This document shows positions 51,901 through 59,739 of a DNA stretch of 60,000 nucleotides, piece after piece. The notes beneath the pieces are model-generated. The model searched no databases. It was given only the letters and a program-made list of their open reading frames with translations, and was not told the origin of the DNA. Position 1 is the stretch's first letter; each line of letters opens with the position of its first letter. Source of the DNA: Nematostella vectensis. Taxonomy: Eukaryota > Cnidaria > Anthozoa > Actiniaria > Edwardsiidae. Where the stretch lies: positions 13,990,856 to 14,050,855 of the forward strand of contig NC_064040.1 of NCBI RefSeq assembly GCF_932526225.1, given 5' to 3'. The position numbers and the translations under genes are program-made.

Positions 51901-54900
51901 AATGTCATCGAATCCATGTATGTGATGAAATTTGGATGGGATACTCGTCAAAATTAAATCGAGAATGTTCCTTCCCCTTGTTGGAAAATCAATAAGCTGC
52001 CATAAATAGTTATCCTTTATAATTTTGCAGAGATAGTTGGTGAGGCAATCGCCGGTTTTAGCGGCTCCTGTCGTCCAGTCGATCTCAGAGAGATTGAAGT
52101 CGCCAATCACTATTAACTGATCGTATTTCGCTTTAGAAGCTAGGCGCAGAGTTTTCTTGAGTTGTTTTAGATACTCTAGGTCAGTGTCCTGCGGTCGGTA
52201 ATAAATGATAGCCAGAATCTTGCGTCGTGAGTTAGGACGGAGCTCGCATGCTAAAAGTTCAGCGTCGGTTTCTAAATCACATCGACGGAGGCTCACGATA
52301 CTGTTTTTGACCGCCAGGAACACTCCTCCTCCTCTACGGGACTGTCTGTCCCGTCTGTGGATGGTGTAGTCCGCGGAACTAGGGAATAATTCGCAGTCCA
52401 GATAATTTGGATTCCACACAGAATATTAAGTCCTTGCCAATGGAAAGTGCTTGGAGTTCGCTCCGTTTTTTAGCGACGCTCCTAGAATTCATATACAAGC
52501 ATTTCACGGTGGTACAGCAATTACTTTTCCCTCTAGAGAACGCCCGTGGGCCAGGATGGGATGCAACATCTCCGCAGAGAAGCAGAAGCCCAACGAGGTA
52601 GCAGAAGCCCAACGAGGTAGCAGTTTGGTCTGGTGAAGTCTCGTCTTGGACGAAACAGGGAATGATGTTGATTCCCGAAATCAGGCCTATTAGAGAAACC
52701 CACTTTGCAAAATCTCCATATATAGAATGACGTCTCTTTGCCATTGCGATTTGCAATAGGTGGCTGAGCAAAAAGTAGCAAGAATCGTATAGCTAACAAA
52801 ATGATGACAGAGCTCAGGGAGACGTGACTGGCCGCCATGATGGTCAGCGGCCGCCATATATTTTGAAAAGCTTATTTTTTTCCTGTTATTTTATAATGGG
52901 GAAGGGTAAAAACGCGCCGTTGTGGGTCGAGTTTACCAGGAGGTGGTCGTTTGAAAAATTCATAAGCGCGTACGGACAGAGCTTGGTGGAGAAACAAAAT
53001 CAAGGCAAATAAATCCAGTTGGAGTGTTCTTTTTTATTGTCCATTGTCCACGTGCTACAATTCGTGTCCTTGTCTATCTCCAGCAACAGTCGTCTTGCAA
53101 AAAAGGTTTCGAAGAGCCACACGAAAATCACGAAGAAATACGAAAATAATGAATGGGCTAAATGCCGGACACATGAATGCCACAAAAAAGCTGATGGTTA
53201 GTCCAATAAGGCCTACAGAGTCCAAAGCGCTTCGGTTGATCATATAATAAAATAGCCTTGTTAGCTCTAAGATGTACATTGGTGTGACGCAAAGAACACA
53301 TAGCAGCAGGGAAGATAGCACCATGCGGACAGCAGAACGGAACACTTGACGCCTTCTCTGTTGTTGGGCAAGTGGGAGATTTACAGCAGCTTGGGAGGCG
53401 ATAAGTCGTCGTATTATGATGATACTTGTGACTGCGATTGCCAAGATAATGCCAAAATACAAGACCAAAATTGTAAAATTATAAGCTAGAAATGCAAGAT
53501 TGACTGCAGGTGGCAAGTCGCAAGTATAGGTGCCATTTGGATCAGGTATTACTTGTACTTTTACTGCTATACCTGTCACCAGTGTAGGACACAAGACCCA
53601 GGTGCCGGCGATCAGCAAGAAGATGCAGCGAGACGAGAGCGAGGATAGCTGCACCATTGATGACACCGCTCTCAAGCGCTCCACGGATATCATAAGCAAT
53701 GTCAGAAGAGAAACAAGTGGGAGAAAATACGCGAATAAAACGAAAAGTTTGCATAGAATCTCACTCCAGGCACTGTTCCCAATACTCCATTTCTCTTGGG
53801 GCGAGGGAGCAATAAAGTGAATCGGTATAATGAGGAGCATTAGAAGATCAGCTACCGCCATGTTGGCGACGAGAATGTGCATGCTCTTTCGTGGAACTTT
53901 CTTTGTGAGTACCAACAGGATGACAGTCAGGTTGAGAACTACTCCGAAAACTACGATAACGAGAAATAGAATAGGAACAACTGTTTCTGTGAAAATCATC
54001 GCTTTACAATCGCTTCGATTGATTCGGCGTCGTTGACTAAATGCACTAGGAATGTGCTCACTTAATAAAAGATAAGAAAGTAATTATTAAAAGTAAGGTT
54101 TTATGGCATGAGTAAACATTTTGCTTGTGTGACAACACAGCCCAATTTCACAATTTAATATACTTTTCTGTCCCAATCAAATCAAAACTACATATATATA
54201 ACAGCTGCCAAACAAGGGTGGTTCAAATCCTCAATAAAAATATTAAACTCAACCTCAAATTTCGAAAATTCGAAATTATTCAAGGAACATTGGATAGTCG
54301 TTGACTAAATGCACTAGGAATGTGCTCACTTAATAAAAGATAAGAAAGTAATTATTAAAAGTAAGGTTTTATGACATGAGTAAACATTTTGTTTGTGTGA
54401 CAACACAGCCCAATTTCACAATTTAATATACTTTTCTGTCCCAATCAAATCAAAACTACATATATATAACAGCTGCCAAACAAGGGTGGTTCAAATCCTC
54501 AATAAAAATATTAAACTCAACCTCAAATTTCGAAAATTCGAAATTATCCAAGGAACATTCAACACCTGACTTTGATGGTTTATCATTATATAAAAATATA
54601 CATGCACAAATTGCTCGATTCCGATTGGCTGAGAGCAGTGCAATTTTCATGTAACACCAGTGCATAATATTGTAATACCAGTGCAATTATATTAAAAGTT
54701 AAAATCCACGAAAATTAGTATTTTCTTACAAGATAAATACTGTATAATACTCTACACAATTTTCAATCAAAACCTTTTTTGATAAAAACAACCCAAACAT
54801 TAGAAAGAAAAAGCGAGAAATGAAAATTGTTAGGTTTTCGATGCGAAAGTTGTCAATTTTCACAACTCGCCGAAGACGGCTCATGCAATTAGATACTTTT

Positions 54901-57900
54901 TAAAAAAACTCACTCGTGCAAATTTTTCCCGAATTTAACTCGAAATTTTATGATAACCTATACTAATAAAAATCTTATAACACATTTATGGGCATTAGCT
55001 TATGATTTTTTGCAGCATTGCTACAAAAAAGTTCGAAAGCGATGTTGCGCGTTTTGCTACCGGCGAACCAACTAGGGAACCCCCAACCAATTGCAACAAA
55101 ATTAATTTCTCTGTTAAACAATCAAATACAGAATTGTACACAAGATTTTAAATGATCTTTTAAATCCAATAGGCGAAGCATAAGGTCACATTAAAAAATG
55201 TCTTTCTATTTAATTTACTTTTTCTTTATAAAACCTCTAGAATCATGTGAATTTTGAGTTTTGCGCTCTTTGATAACAAGTAATGGCTTAAGATATACAT
55301 CCTCTCACACCATATATCGAAAGTTTTGTTCGAGAAGTTCTTCACTGCACTAGAAAAATCGCAAAAATGATTAGATGAATCATTTTTCTCCAAGCTTTAT
55401 TTTGAGATTATTATGAAAAAAGCAAAATTTAGAAAAACACCCGGCCACATGCTTCAAGGAAAACCAGAAACGAAGAATTCATAGGAGCTCTAAAGATAAA
55501 AAATTACAATTAGTTGGAGGCCAAATAGGGGATTGACGGGACTAAATTGATAACAATAACGCAGGGCTTTGAAGCGGAAATCAACAAATCAATCAGAAGA
55601 AGACGTTATCGTATTGTGTACCTAAGAATCTTGTGGAGAGGACAAGAGAGACTAAAAAGAAACCTAAAAATGGCGAAACATCTTTTTACAGCAAAAATCG
55701 ACCGATACAAATTCATTATTTATATGGAAGCGTGTTGCACGATGGATAATTTTTTTGTTGTTTTGTATATTCTATATTATTCCACCATGCAACAGAAACA
55801 TGATCTTTGGCTATGAAATCATGCTTTATTTACACCTGGTAAACGATATAACAGGTCTCCAACGCAGTCCTTCTAACCTCAGTTATGCGATTGCCCAAGA
55901 AGCCCGCAGATAACCCACACGTATTCATAAAACATCCTGAGACCCAAGGCATCACGGCCAAGTCGAGCCCGAACATACCGGAGGCCTGGATAACTTGGAA
56001 TGTAAGCGAGCAATAGGTGTGATTTGCCAAAGCACAAATGAGCCACATACCTCTGTCTATGTCCAAGTCTTTGCCGACAGCCAGGCCAGGGGGGAGACCG
56101 CTCTCAATGAAACAGTGCTCCAGGAGAACATGGCCATAAACTAGAGACATGAATGACACCTATCAATCATCATCATGGCTAACAGTTACGTTTTTTTAAG
56201 TAACAGCATTACCACCTGAGATTTGTTTTTTGAGGAAAGCTTACTTAATGCATTAGTAGGCTAAACCTACCTAGCATAAACCAAATTTGTATTTCTTAAA
56301 ATCCCTAATAATATTAGGATGATATTAACATCATCCTCATACCCTATTAGTAACATCTCTTCCACCATAGTTTTGAAGCTCTAGGATGGGATAAGAATGT
56401 GTGGTTTATAAGGAACTTACTTAAATGGGGGTTGAGCGCTTTCTTGAGTGGTTCTCCAGGTTTGCATCCTGCTATAATTTCTTTGAGTCTGAAAACAGAT
56501 TTCAAAGCCTAACAAAACCAAAGCCTGTACAAGAGGATCCTAAGAATGATTTTGCTTGTTATGATGTATGGATATGTTGATAATCATTAGCTACAATATT
56601 GTTCTTACATATCCCCCTTGTGCCTACTGGCACAGCGGCCCATACTAGTTTATCGTTACGGCACAGAAAACAGGTCATTTTAAAAACTTAGAGCAGTACA
56701 ATGTTTAATTGTATAATTTATTTACTACTTGAAATTCACAAACTAAGCCTAAAAAGGCAAGGATATCTGATTTTTTTTTTAATAAAAACTTTCTATTTTT
56801 GCCTGAGCCTATATCTTGTTGACACCTTTGTTATGAGGAGAGAATACAAAAAATAAGAGAACATTAAAGCAAATGGGGGAGGGTGTGTCCAGTGATATTT
56901 CCAGAATGATTCCAGAATGTCCTGTGGGTTATGACACATGGATTCTCCAAGTGTAACCCATTTGAAAAAGGTGGTATATTTTCGCTTTATGACTTTTTTT
57001 TGGAGGGGGGGGGGCTGTTATGCCAAAGCCCCTCAACGACATGCAGCATGACTGTACCTGTCAGGCGTCATCAGTGGCTCTCTCTGTTTTGCAAGGGCTA
57101 TAGGATAAATTTGCCCCACTGAGAATTTCACATCTTCATTCGCTTGCCCTTTATCACCTTTGCCTTTGCCTTTTTCTGTTTTAGGTTCAGGAGTTTCGCT
57201 TGTTTCATTGGCATTTTCTTGTGCATTTTTTAATTCATTGACTTTTTCTGACCGTCTTCTCAGCAGATTCAGAATCAGGTATTCATGGTCTGTGAGAACA
57301 ATGTTTCCCTGAAGACAATAAGAGATATAAGTCGCTTTTGTTCACTGAAAACATCCAATCTTTATCAATAACAAGAATTGTTCTTGCATGTCACCGGCCC
57401 CCTGACCAGACTTTAAAATGTGGGAGAAGATGACTGGACTAGCTGTGCAGAGCAAGATATTCCTAGTTATCATTATAGGTGACTTATTTATTTATGGGAA
57501 GGCCCCAACATGTGAGAAACTAACAAAGTAGTTTCAATACTGAATATTAGCTGGAATCCATTCCCTATCACTATTTGGTCAAAAGTGGGAGGGGGAGAGG
57601 GGGATGTAAAAATAACATGGCAGAGAAAAAAGGGAATTTTAGCTCTTAGGATGGTAGGGGAGGTAAATCAGATACCTCCCTGGACCCCCAACCCCCCATC
57701 CCTTGGATCTATCACCTCTCCCACTAAACTATCAATGTCTACACTTAAGTTGAACTCAAAATTGACAAGAAGCTTGAATACAGCAGCCTTCTCAAAACTG
57801 GCCGGCTGCTGGCTCAACAAGCTGCCCCCTGGATGTTTAACCGTCCTCATCCAGATGGAAAATGTATAATTTTTGCTTTGTTGGTGGTCGTCTTAGTCAA

Positions 57901-59739
57901 CCAAACCGCCTCAAAACTCACAATAACCTGCTCCTAAAATATTTTTGAGGCGGCTGATACAGGGGTATGTGTCCTGTCGACCAATCAACACCTACCCTGT
58001 CATAAAATTCTATGATCAGGTGATATGCAGCCTCGTTAGAGCCAAACTGTAAGTCCACAATTCGGTCAACTCCAAGCTGTGTGACTGCTACTAAACGTCT
58101 TTGCTTCAAATGCTTACGGAGCTGGAATAAAAAGTGTCATATCAGCTTGGACAAACCTTGATTATCATTTAATAACCAGTGATACATACTTGAAATGCCA
58201 TAAATCTTATATTAAATGTTCATTTTCAAAGCTCAACAGACATATTTTATTTACATTGGGATGTATATCAAAAGAAGAACCTTTGAAAAATGGGTTGCAA
58301 GAGATTTGCTACAGTATACTAATGCTAGCAATGGTAGTCAAATTATCACATAGAATACACCTTCTGTCAAAATTATGATTTGCAAATAGCAGTTCTACTG
58401 TAAAAGACCTATGGATCTCAATATATTTTGATCTTACTGATCAATTATTTTGATCTTACTGAATTTCGTGTCTCTGAAATATCATTTAAGGTTGAATTGA
58501 TGCCATGTCAGTTCATATTTCGGGAGATTTTAGCCAAAGAATTTAAAGATATTCAATATTTTAACGACTTACCAAAAAGGGATGTTGATGTATCTTATTT
58601 AAATAGTTATTTAAACTGGGATCCGATCTTTAAAGGTCATCAATATATGGTTCTGGGATTGCTGGAGTTTATTTATCACCTTTATTTAAAATTCTTACAA
58701 ATGACTATTATCCATAAGCACCTTTCAATCATATTATTGACATTTTGATGTTTAACATTTCCTGTATACACTAACAATGTTTTTTGTTAATGTACAATGA
58801 AGCAAAACAAGGCCTTGTACCCACTTTTTCATTTTAAATTTTTTTAATACTGTTCAAATGCTTATCACAATACCTCTCCCTCCCAACCCCAAAATCTCAT
58901 TACCTTAATTGCAAACCCAGAAGGGAAATTACTCTTTGGCCATTCAAACTCTGTGGTGTGCATTCTGTTACCAGATTCAATCAGCAGCATAGCTTTGCCC
59001 TCAGGCCTACAACACAGAAATTACTTCACTTCAATTTACTTTAATAAATTGCGCAACCTATTGTACAATATGTCAGTGCGCAGTGCAGTGCCGAGTCTAA
59101 AGCCCAGCGTGGAAGGCACACCATGACAAACCATGCAAGGTGGTTAAATGGTCATAATCATTTGGGATGGTCGATATATGGCTTGTGTGCATCTGAATAG
59201 TTAGGAATGTATGTTGTCACAAGTTTCAAATCATTTTCATATATTTCTGACTGCATAAATCATGGAGAAATGATCCAAAGTTTTGAGTAGAAGTAATTAT
59301 AAGATGTGGGCCCTGATGCAAAAAAATGATGCAATAATAAAATGATCATCTGCCTGTGTATATGTGACTATTCACATGAAAACATGCTTCCCGTTCATTA
59401 TCATACATTTACATTTGTTTTGCATCTTTAAATTTTCAAGTGCAAGCTGTCAGTGACACCAACCCAAACTTCCTGTTTAGCAAATATGAGCTCTCCGTCA
59501 CACAAATTTTCGGTTATGCAAGCATGAGTGTTTTTCTAGGGAAAAATGGCAAACTTGTTGGGGTATGTCTTCCTGTGAGCCATCACATATTGGCAGTATT
59601 GGTAGGAGATGCTGGAAGGGTTAAGCCTGTTTAACATCTGTTTTGACCTGATATCCCTGATAATCATCACCTTTGTAACTTGATCAGATATGTCTTGTTG
59701 TCGATATCATACACATTTACCACTCTCATTCCCAGAAGC
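18917..59739 (-). CDS. NEMF: NEMF / Rqc2 / Caliban, ribosome-associated quality control factor (exon 1 outside window)
   Basis: NEMF binds 60S subunits that retain peptidyl-tRNA after ribosome splitting, recruits the E3 ligase Listerin and directs C-terminal (CAT) tailing. Exons on the minus strand: 59739-59671, 59006-58904, 58121-57996, 57308-57058, 56488-56421, 56140-56051, 48444-48371, 44825-44752, 43203-43128, 42793-42653, 42268-42221, 42078-41918, 41221-41134, 40974-40913, 37937-37874, 37667-37579, 36065-35962, 35225-35047, 34398-34195, 32666-32476, 31578-31470, 30971-30931, 30627-30543, 30474-30403, 29982-29905, 28576-28162, 28007-27979, 26971-26909, 26540-26434, 26253-26210, 25051-24972, 18994-18917. 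Every junction keeps phase; the total is about 1,150 residues against 1,076 in human, so the protein is near full length. The first exon, with the initiator Met and about 20 residues, is missing. It is intact, with no frameshift or internal stop. Two donors are unusual: GC at 30931 and GTCATC at 31470. Confidence 0.95.
19869..20122. mobile_element. piggyBac-like MITE flanked by TTAA
   Basis: The left end TTAAAGCCGCATTGTCACC and the right end GGTGACAATTCGGCTTTAA are inverted copies, and the pairing continues through CAGTTTACTTCCGG. TTAA at both termini (19869-19872 and 20119-20122) fits a piggyBac-type target duplication. About 254 bp, no coding capacity. It lies in the last NEMF intron. Confidence 0.75.
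21004..21077 (-). other. tRNA-like sequence (pseudogene or SINE head)
   Basis: On the minus strand TTAGTCCAGCGG resembles an A box with a perfect four-base D stem (GTCC...GGAC), and AGTTCGATTCC resembles a B box, at normal tRNA spacing. The acceptor and T stems do not pair well and the anticodon arm is irregular, so a functional tRNA is unlikely. Confidence 0.4.
21260..24178 (+). mobile_element. hAT-superfamily DNA transposon remnant with terminal inverted repeats
   Basis: The left end CAGGGTTGGATCCAGG (from 21260) and the right end, which reads CAGGGGTGGATCCAGG on the minus strand (ending at 24178), are matching inverted repeats of hAT type. GAGTTT lies immediately outside both ends (21254-21259 and 24179-24184), a partial target duplication (hAT normally makes 8 bp). 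GAGTTCCGGAACACACTC and GAACACACTCAAAA-type motifs repeat in the left subterminal region. The element sits in the last NEMF intron on the opposite strand and carries a broken transposase. Confidence 0.8.
21867..23328 (+). pseudogene. Decayed hAT transposase (TTF zinc finger / DUF4371 / hAT dimerisation)
   Basis: Pieces lie in several frames: 21867-22055 and 22027-22287 (N-terminal TTF-type zinc-finger region with [13 protein letters not shown] and [14 protein letters not shown]), 22353-22925 (DUF4371-like: SNLSQ-type helix, [43 protein letters not shown]) and 22952-23328 (hAT C-terminal dimerisation: [20 protein letters not shown] and [10 protein letters not shown]). Frameshifts lie near 22050, 22290-22350 and 23220. 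About 300 residues between GNMAG and the C-terminal block are missing, an internal deletion near 22925-22950. It resembles ZMYM1-like/52K-repressor-type hAT proteins and cannot encode an active transposase. Confidence 0.85.
24179..24971. other. NEMF intron sequence, no other feature
   Basis: Apart from a short TTCTATCCTC repeat near 24206-24240, I see nothing recognisable. Confidence 0.5.
25052..26209. other. NEMF intron sequence, no other feature
   Basis: AT-rich DNA with a G-run near 26137-26160. No gene or array seen. Confidence 0.5.
27120..27860. repeat. 46-bp tandem array, about 16 copies, in a NEMF intron
   Basis: The unit contains GACTTGCTTGGTAGCTAAAC and AATAGCTGTCCAGCACTGTC. Variants (GCTAAAC, GCGAAAC, GGGAAAC) alternate, and a two-unit period is visible between about 27540 and 27810. 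The array starts about 120 bp downstream of the donor at 27979 and shows no copy of that exon, unlike the donor-bearing arrays of this gene. Confidence 0.92.
28960..29045. repeat. Short tandem repeat, three ~31-bp units
   Basis: The units contain CCCCCTGGCTTGTTGACCTGG with small changes. They abut the left end of the MITE at 29045. Confidence 0.6.
29045..29884. mobile_element. Non-autonomous DNA element with GAGCCGGTTCCTGAAA termini
   Basis: GAGCCGGTTCCTGAAA near 29045 is mirrored by TTTCAGGAACCGGCTC ending at 29882. Inside lie GCGCTAGCCC and GCGCTAACTC motifs shared with the 30.78-kb and 8.02-kb copies. A second, unrelated fold-back element is nested within it. It lies in a NEMF intron and its right end is about 20 bp from the exon 29982-29905. 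Confidence 0.65.
29559..29750. mobile_element. Nested fold-back MITE with ~70-bp arms
   Basis: AGCCAAATTCGTTGTTGCGC on the left is mirrored by GCGCAACAACGAATTTGGCT on the right. The arms continue through AATCCAAAATCC and TCGTTTGGG-type blocks, with a central GTCGATCTTTGATCGAC hairpin. It lies wholly inside the 29045-29884 element. Confidence 0.75.
30784..30904. mobile_element. Short MITE with GGTTCCTAGAAAGCAGGTTA termini
   Basis: The left GGTTCCTAGAAAGCAGGTTA is mirrored by TAACCTGCTTTCTAGGAACC on the right. About 120 bp, related at its ends to the elements at 8019 and 29045. It ends about 27 bp downstream of a NEMF exon donor (30931). Confidence 0.75.
30923..30931 (-). other. GC-AG intron donor in NEMF
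   Basis: The exon 30971-30931 ends with GAAAAG followed by GCGAGT on the minus strand. Phase fits only this junction (AG joined to G of the exon at 30627). GC donors normally need strong flanking pairing, and AAG|GCGAGT has it. Confidence 0.7.
31162..31305. mobile_element. Fold-back MITE with CTGATTTAG termini
   Basis: CTGATTTAG...TTTAGTCGTATGCGAC on the left is mirrored by GTCGCATACAACTAAA...CTAAATCAG on the right. About 144 bp, no coding capacity, in a NEMF intron. Confidence 0.7.
32337..32488. repeat. 20-bp array carrying copies of a NEMF exon end and donor
   Basis: On the NEMF strand the unit is GTGGTCAGCGGCAA|GTAAGT, about eight copies. The exon 32666-32476 ends with exactly GTGGTCAGCGGCAA followed by GTAAGT, so the first unit is the exon's own end and the rest lie in the intron. 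Copies differ slightly (CAAGTGAGTG, CAAGTAAGTG), and most keep a strong donor-like core. Confidence 0.9.
33125..34215. repeat. 81-bp array carrying copies of a NEMF exon end and donor
   Basis: On the NEMF strand each unit contains GAGGAGAGTA, GGATGGAGGACACGGAGTCC and CTACCGCG|GTGAGT, about 13 copies beyond the exon itself. The exon 34398-34195 ends with the same sequence (encoding [12 protein letters not shown]). Roughly 57 bp of the unit is exon and 24 bp is intron. Some copies have lost the donor (GTGAAT) or changed the exon part (CATAATCTGTG). Confidence 0.93.
34440..34650. repeat. Short ATTGATAACTGTG repeats in a NEMF intron
   Basis: Imperfect repeats of GATTGATAACTGTG and GGTTGATAGCTGTG. 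They are near the acceptor of the exon 34398-34195 and show no exon-derived content. Confidence 0.8.
35590..35975. repeat. ~32-bp array carrying copies of a NEMF exon end and donor
   Basis: On the NEMF strand the unit is CGCCATCTTCAGCCAG|GTAACGCTA and onward, about 12 copies with length variation of 28-34 bp. The exon 36065-35962 ends with CGCCATCTTCAGCCAG (encoding RHLQP) followed by GTAACG. Divergence rises with distance from the exon, and the most distant copies keep only parts of the motif. Confidence 0.9.
36228..36322. mobile_element. Short palindromic MITE
   Basis: ACAATTATTCGCC...GCGGTGGATAGT is mirrored by ACTATCCACCGC...GAATAATTGT. About 95 bp with a small central loop. Confidence 0.7.
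36545..37330. repeat. 41-bp tandem array, about 19 copies, in a NEMF intron
   Basis: The unit contains GCGAGCTACCGTGGCCACCA and AACAAAGTGTTACAGTATGA. Two subfamilies occur, GCGCGC at the two ends of the array and GCGAGC in the middle, a block-wise homogenisation pattern. A diverged related piece is at about 36150-36215. No copy of the neighbouring exon is evident. Confidence 0.93.
38010..40930. repeat. 44-bp array (about 66 units) carrying copies of a NEMF exon end and donor
   Basis: On the NEMF strand the unit contains GTTGACATCGATCTGT, then CCCATCTGAATGCTAGAAG|GTAAGA. The exon 40974-40913 encodes [14 protein letters not shown] and ends AATGCTAGAAG followed by GTAAGAG, so every unit is a shortened copy of this exon end with its donor. 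The array fills nearly the whole intron to the next exon at 37937. Higher-order duplication is visible: a block of roughly 0.5 kb recurs (compare 38780-39100 with 39240-39600). Confidence 0.95.
41406..41852. mobile_element. Non-autonomous DNA element with CCAGGGGCTCGTTTCTCG termini
   Basis: CCAGGGGCTCGTTTCTCGAA on the left is mirrored by CGAGAAACGGGCGCCTGG on the right. About 447 bp, no coding capacity. No clear target duplication. hAT-like ends are possible. Confidence 0.65.
43280..44740. repeat. Pyrimidine-rich tandem array in a NEMF intron
   Basis: Irregular repeats of CCACCCTTCCTACTCTAC, CCACCCTTTCTATTCTAC and CCACCCTTCAGTTTCTAC with a longer composite period. On the NEMF strand it is purine-rich with many GGTAGAA motifs. 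It starts about 20 bp after the donor at 44752 but contains intron sequence only. The 512-residue open frame across it is an artefact of composition. Confidence 0.92.
45400..48385. repeat. 42-bp array (about 65 units) carrying copies of a NEMF exon end and donor
   Basis: On the NEMF strand the unit is GTGAGCACTCTGATAACTCC followed by AACATCCTTGAAACCCTGCAAG, so each junction reads CAAG|GTGAGC. The exon 48444-48371 ends ACGAAACCCTGTAAG followed by GTGAGC, so the array starts at the exon's own donor. The unit reads [14 protein letters not shown] in the exon's frame without stops; stretches of up to 265 codons stay open, interrupted where 41-bp units occur. A composite of about 1.71 kb, marked by a C-rich segment, is present twice (offset 1713 between 45511 and 47224). 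Confidence 0.95.
48600..48620. repeat. Poly-G tract
   Basis: A run of about 17 G near 48600-48617, in a NEMF intron. Confidence 0.9.
48922..49320. repeat. ~133-bp tandem repeat, three copies
   Basis: ACGCTCATAAAGATTAATAC recurs at about 48922, 49057 and 49190. The copies are near-identical, and the last is slightly truncated and diverged. The repeat lies in the NEMF intron just downstream of the exon 48444-48371. Confidence 0.9.
49707..51824 (-). pseudogene. LINE reverse-transcriptase frame (705 residues)
   Basis: The catalytic palm motifs are intact: [19 protein letters not shown], then the [19 protein letters not shown] block, then [11 protein letters not shown] with the YADD active site. 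The C-terminal region has [42 protein letters not shown] and RRASKFIL, then LWNSLPSLM near the end. The frame runs uninterrupted from about 51824 to a stop at 49707. It lacks its endonuclease in frame because of a shift near 51830 (a poly-T stretch at 51841-51850). Confidence 0.9.
51787..52419 (-). pseudogene. LINE endonuclease frame (EEP fold)
   Basis: Carries [12 protein letters not shown], a [12 protein letters not shown] block, [13 protein letters not shown], and the C-terminal [11 protein letters not shown] whose Asp-His corresponds to the catalytic SDH of apurinic-type endonucleases. The start of the domain ([19 protein letters not shown]) lies in the frame 52771-52379, so a shift near 52400 separates the two. 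Confidence 0.88.
52547..52573 (-). other. 2A-like peptide motif in the LINE
   Basis: GDVASHPGP, preceded by the hydrophobic LVGLLLLC, sits at residues 67-75 of the frame starting at 52771, upstream of the endonuclease. Ribosome-skipping 2A sequences (consensus DxExNPGP) are known near the N terminus of some CR1/L2-clade LINE proteins. Here Glu is Ala and Asn is His, so activity is doubtful. Confidence 0.6.
52581..52618. repeat. 19-bp tandem duplication breaking the LINE frame
   Basis: AGCAGAAGCCCAACGAGGT occurs twice in direct succession. Because 19 is not a multiple of three, it moves the hydrophobic N-terminal frame that starts at 52838 out of phase with the 2A/endonuclease frame. Confidence 0.85.
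53033..53038 (-). terminator. Possible polyadenylation signal of the GPCR gene
   Basis: AATAAA on the minus strand, 17 nt past the GPCR stop codon. Confidence 0.35.
53055..53999 (-). CDS. Intronless class A (rhodopsin-family) GPCR, orphan
   Basis: 314 residues with seven hydrophobic segments. TM1 has [13 protein letters not shown] (Asn 1.50), TM2 [11 protein letters not shown] (Asp 2.50), TM3 starts after EILCK (Cys 3.25) and ends ISVERLRAV, so the DRY motif is ERL. The second extracellular loop has NGTYTCDL, with the disulfide Cys and an N-glycosylation site. TM6 has [12 protein letters not shown] (CWxP changed to CVTP) and TM7 [15 protein letters not shown] (NPxxY changed to SPFIIF). The N terminus is very short; the ATG at 53999 is the only good start. 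The gene lies inside a NEMF intron on the same strand and is intact. The ligand cannot be inferred; peptide or amine receptors with altered motifs are common among lineage-specific expansions in cnidarians. Confidence 0.85.
   Translation of the reverse strand: MIFTETVVPILFLVIVVFGVVLNLTVILLVLTKKVPRKSMHILVANMAVADLLMLLIIPIHFIAPSPQEKWSIGNSAWSEILCKLFVLFAYFLPLVSLLTLLMISVERLRAVSSMVQLSSLSSRCIFLLIAGTWVLCPTLVTGIAVKVQVIPDPNGTYTCDLPPAVNLAFLAYNFTILVLYFGIILAIAVTSIIIIRRLIASQAAVNLPLAQQQRRRQVFRSAVRMVLSSLLLCVLCVTPMYILELTRLFYYMINRSALDSVGLIGLTISFFVAFMCPAFSPFIIFVFLRDFRVALRNLFCKTTVAGDRQGHEL
54031..54566. repeat. 268-bp tandem duplication just upstream of the GPCR start
   Basis: CGTTGACTAAATGCACTAGG occurs at 54031 and 54299, and the identity continues for almost the full 268 bp with only a few substitutions (e.g. 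TATGGCATG/TATGACATG). It begins 32 bp upstream of the GPCR ATG, so its 5' leader or promoter is duplicated. Confidence 0.92.
54567..56050. other. NEMF intron, no further gene recognised
   Basis: AT-rich DNA. The 89-residue frame at 55547-55816 is basic and has no recognisable feature. I do not call it. Confidence 0.5.
56489..59670. other. NEMF introns between the 5' exons
   Basis: Besides the exons listed under NEMF, I see only G-runs (57001-57014, 57587-57603) and AT-rich sequence. The frames at 58428-58748 and 59440-59634 have no recognisable domain. Confidence 0.5.

Larger units (their letters stand above)
49494..52840 (-). mobile_element. CR1/L2-like non-LTR retrotransposon with 2A-like motif, frame-broken
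   Basis: The element lies in the same orientation as NEMF, in the intron 56050-48445. From 5' to 3': an N-terminal hydrophobic segment (frame from 52838), a 2A-like GDVASHPGP, an AP-type endonuclease, a reverse transcriptase, a short 3' UTR and a 3' end of AATAAACTAAACTAAACTAA, a short ACTAA repeat tail. The ORF2 product is spread over three frames through a 19-bp duplication and at least two frameshifts (near 52400 and 51830). No separate ORF1 is visible, so this is a 5'-incomplete or ORF1-less copy. Confidence 0.88.
41918..59739 (-). other. NEMF: NEMF NFACT-N domain exons (ribosome/tRNA binding) and coiled-coil
   Basis: The exons from 59739 to 41918 encode the NFACT-N domain. Conserved blocks in order: [50 protein letters not shown], whose Asp-Arg corresponds to the Asp98-Arg99 pair of yeast Rqc2 needed for CAT tailing; [50 protein letters not shown]; a coiled-coil segment ([20 protein letters not shown]); and [20 protein letters not shown] followed by [10 protein letters not shown]. 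Compared with human, the exon 57308-57058 has an added charged KGKGKGDKG stretch. Confidence 0.93.

Noticed and set aside
55547-55816. 89-residue basic frame
   Set aside because: No domain, no start context, AT-rich intron; likely chance.
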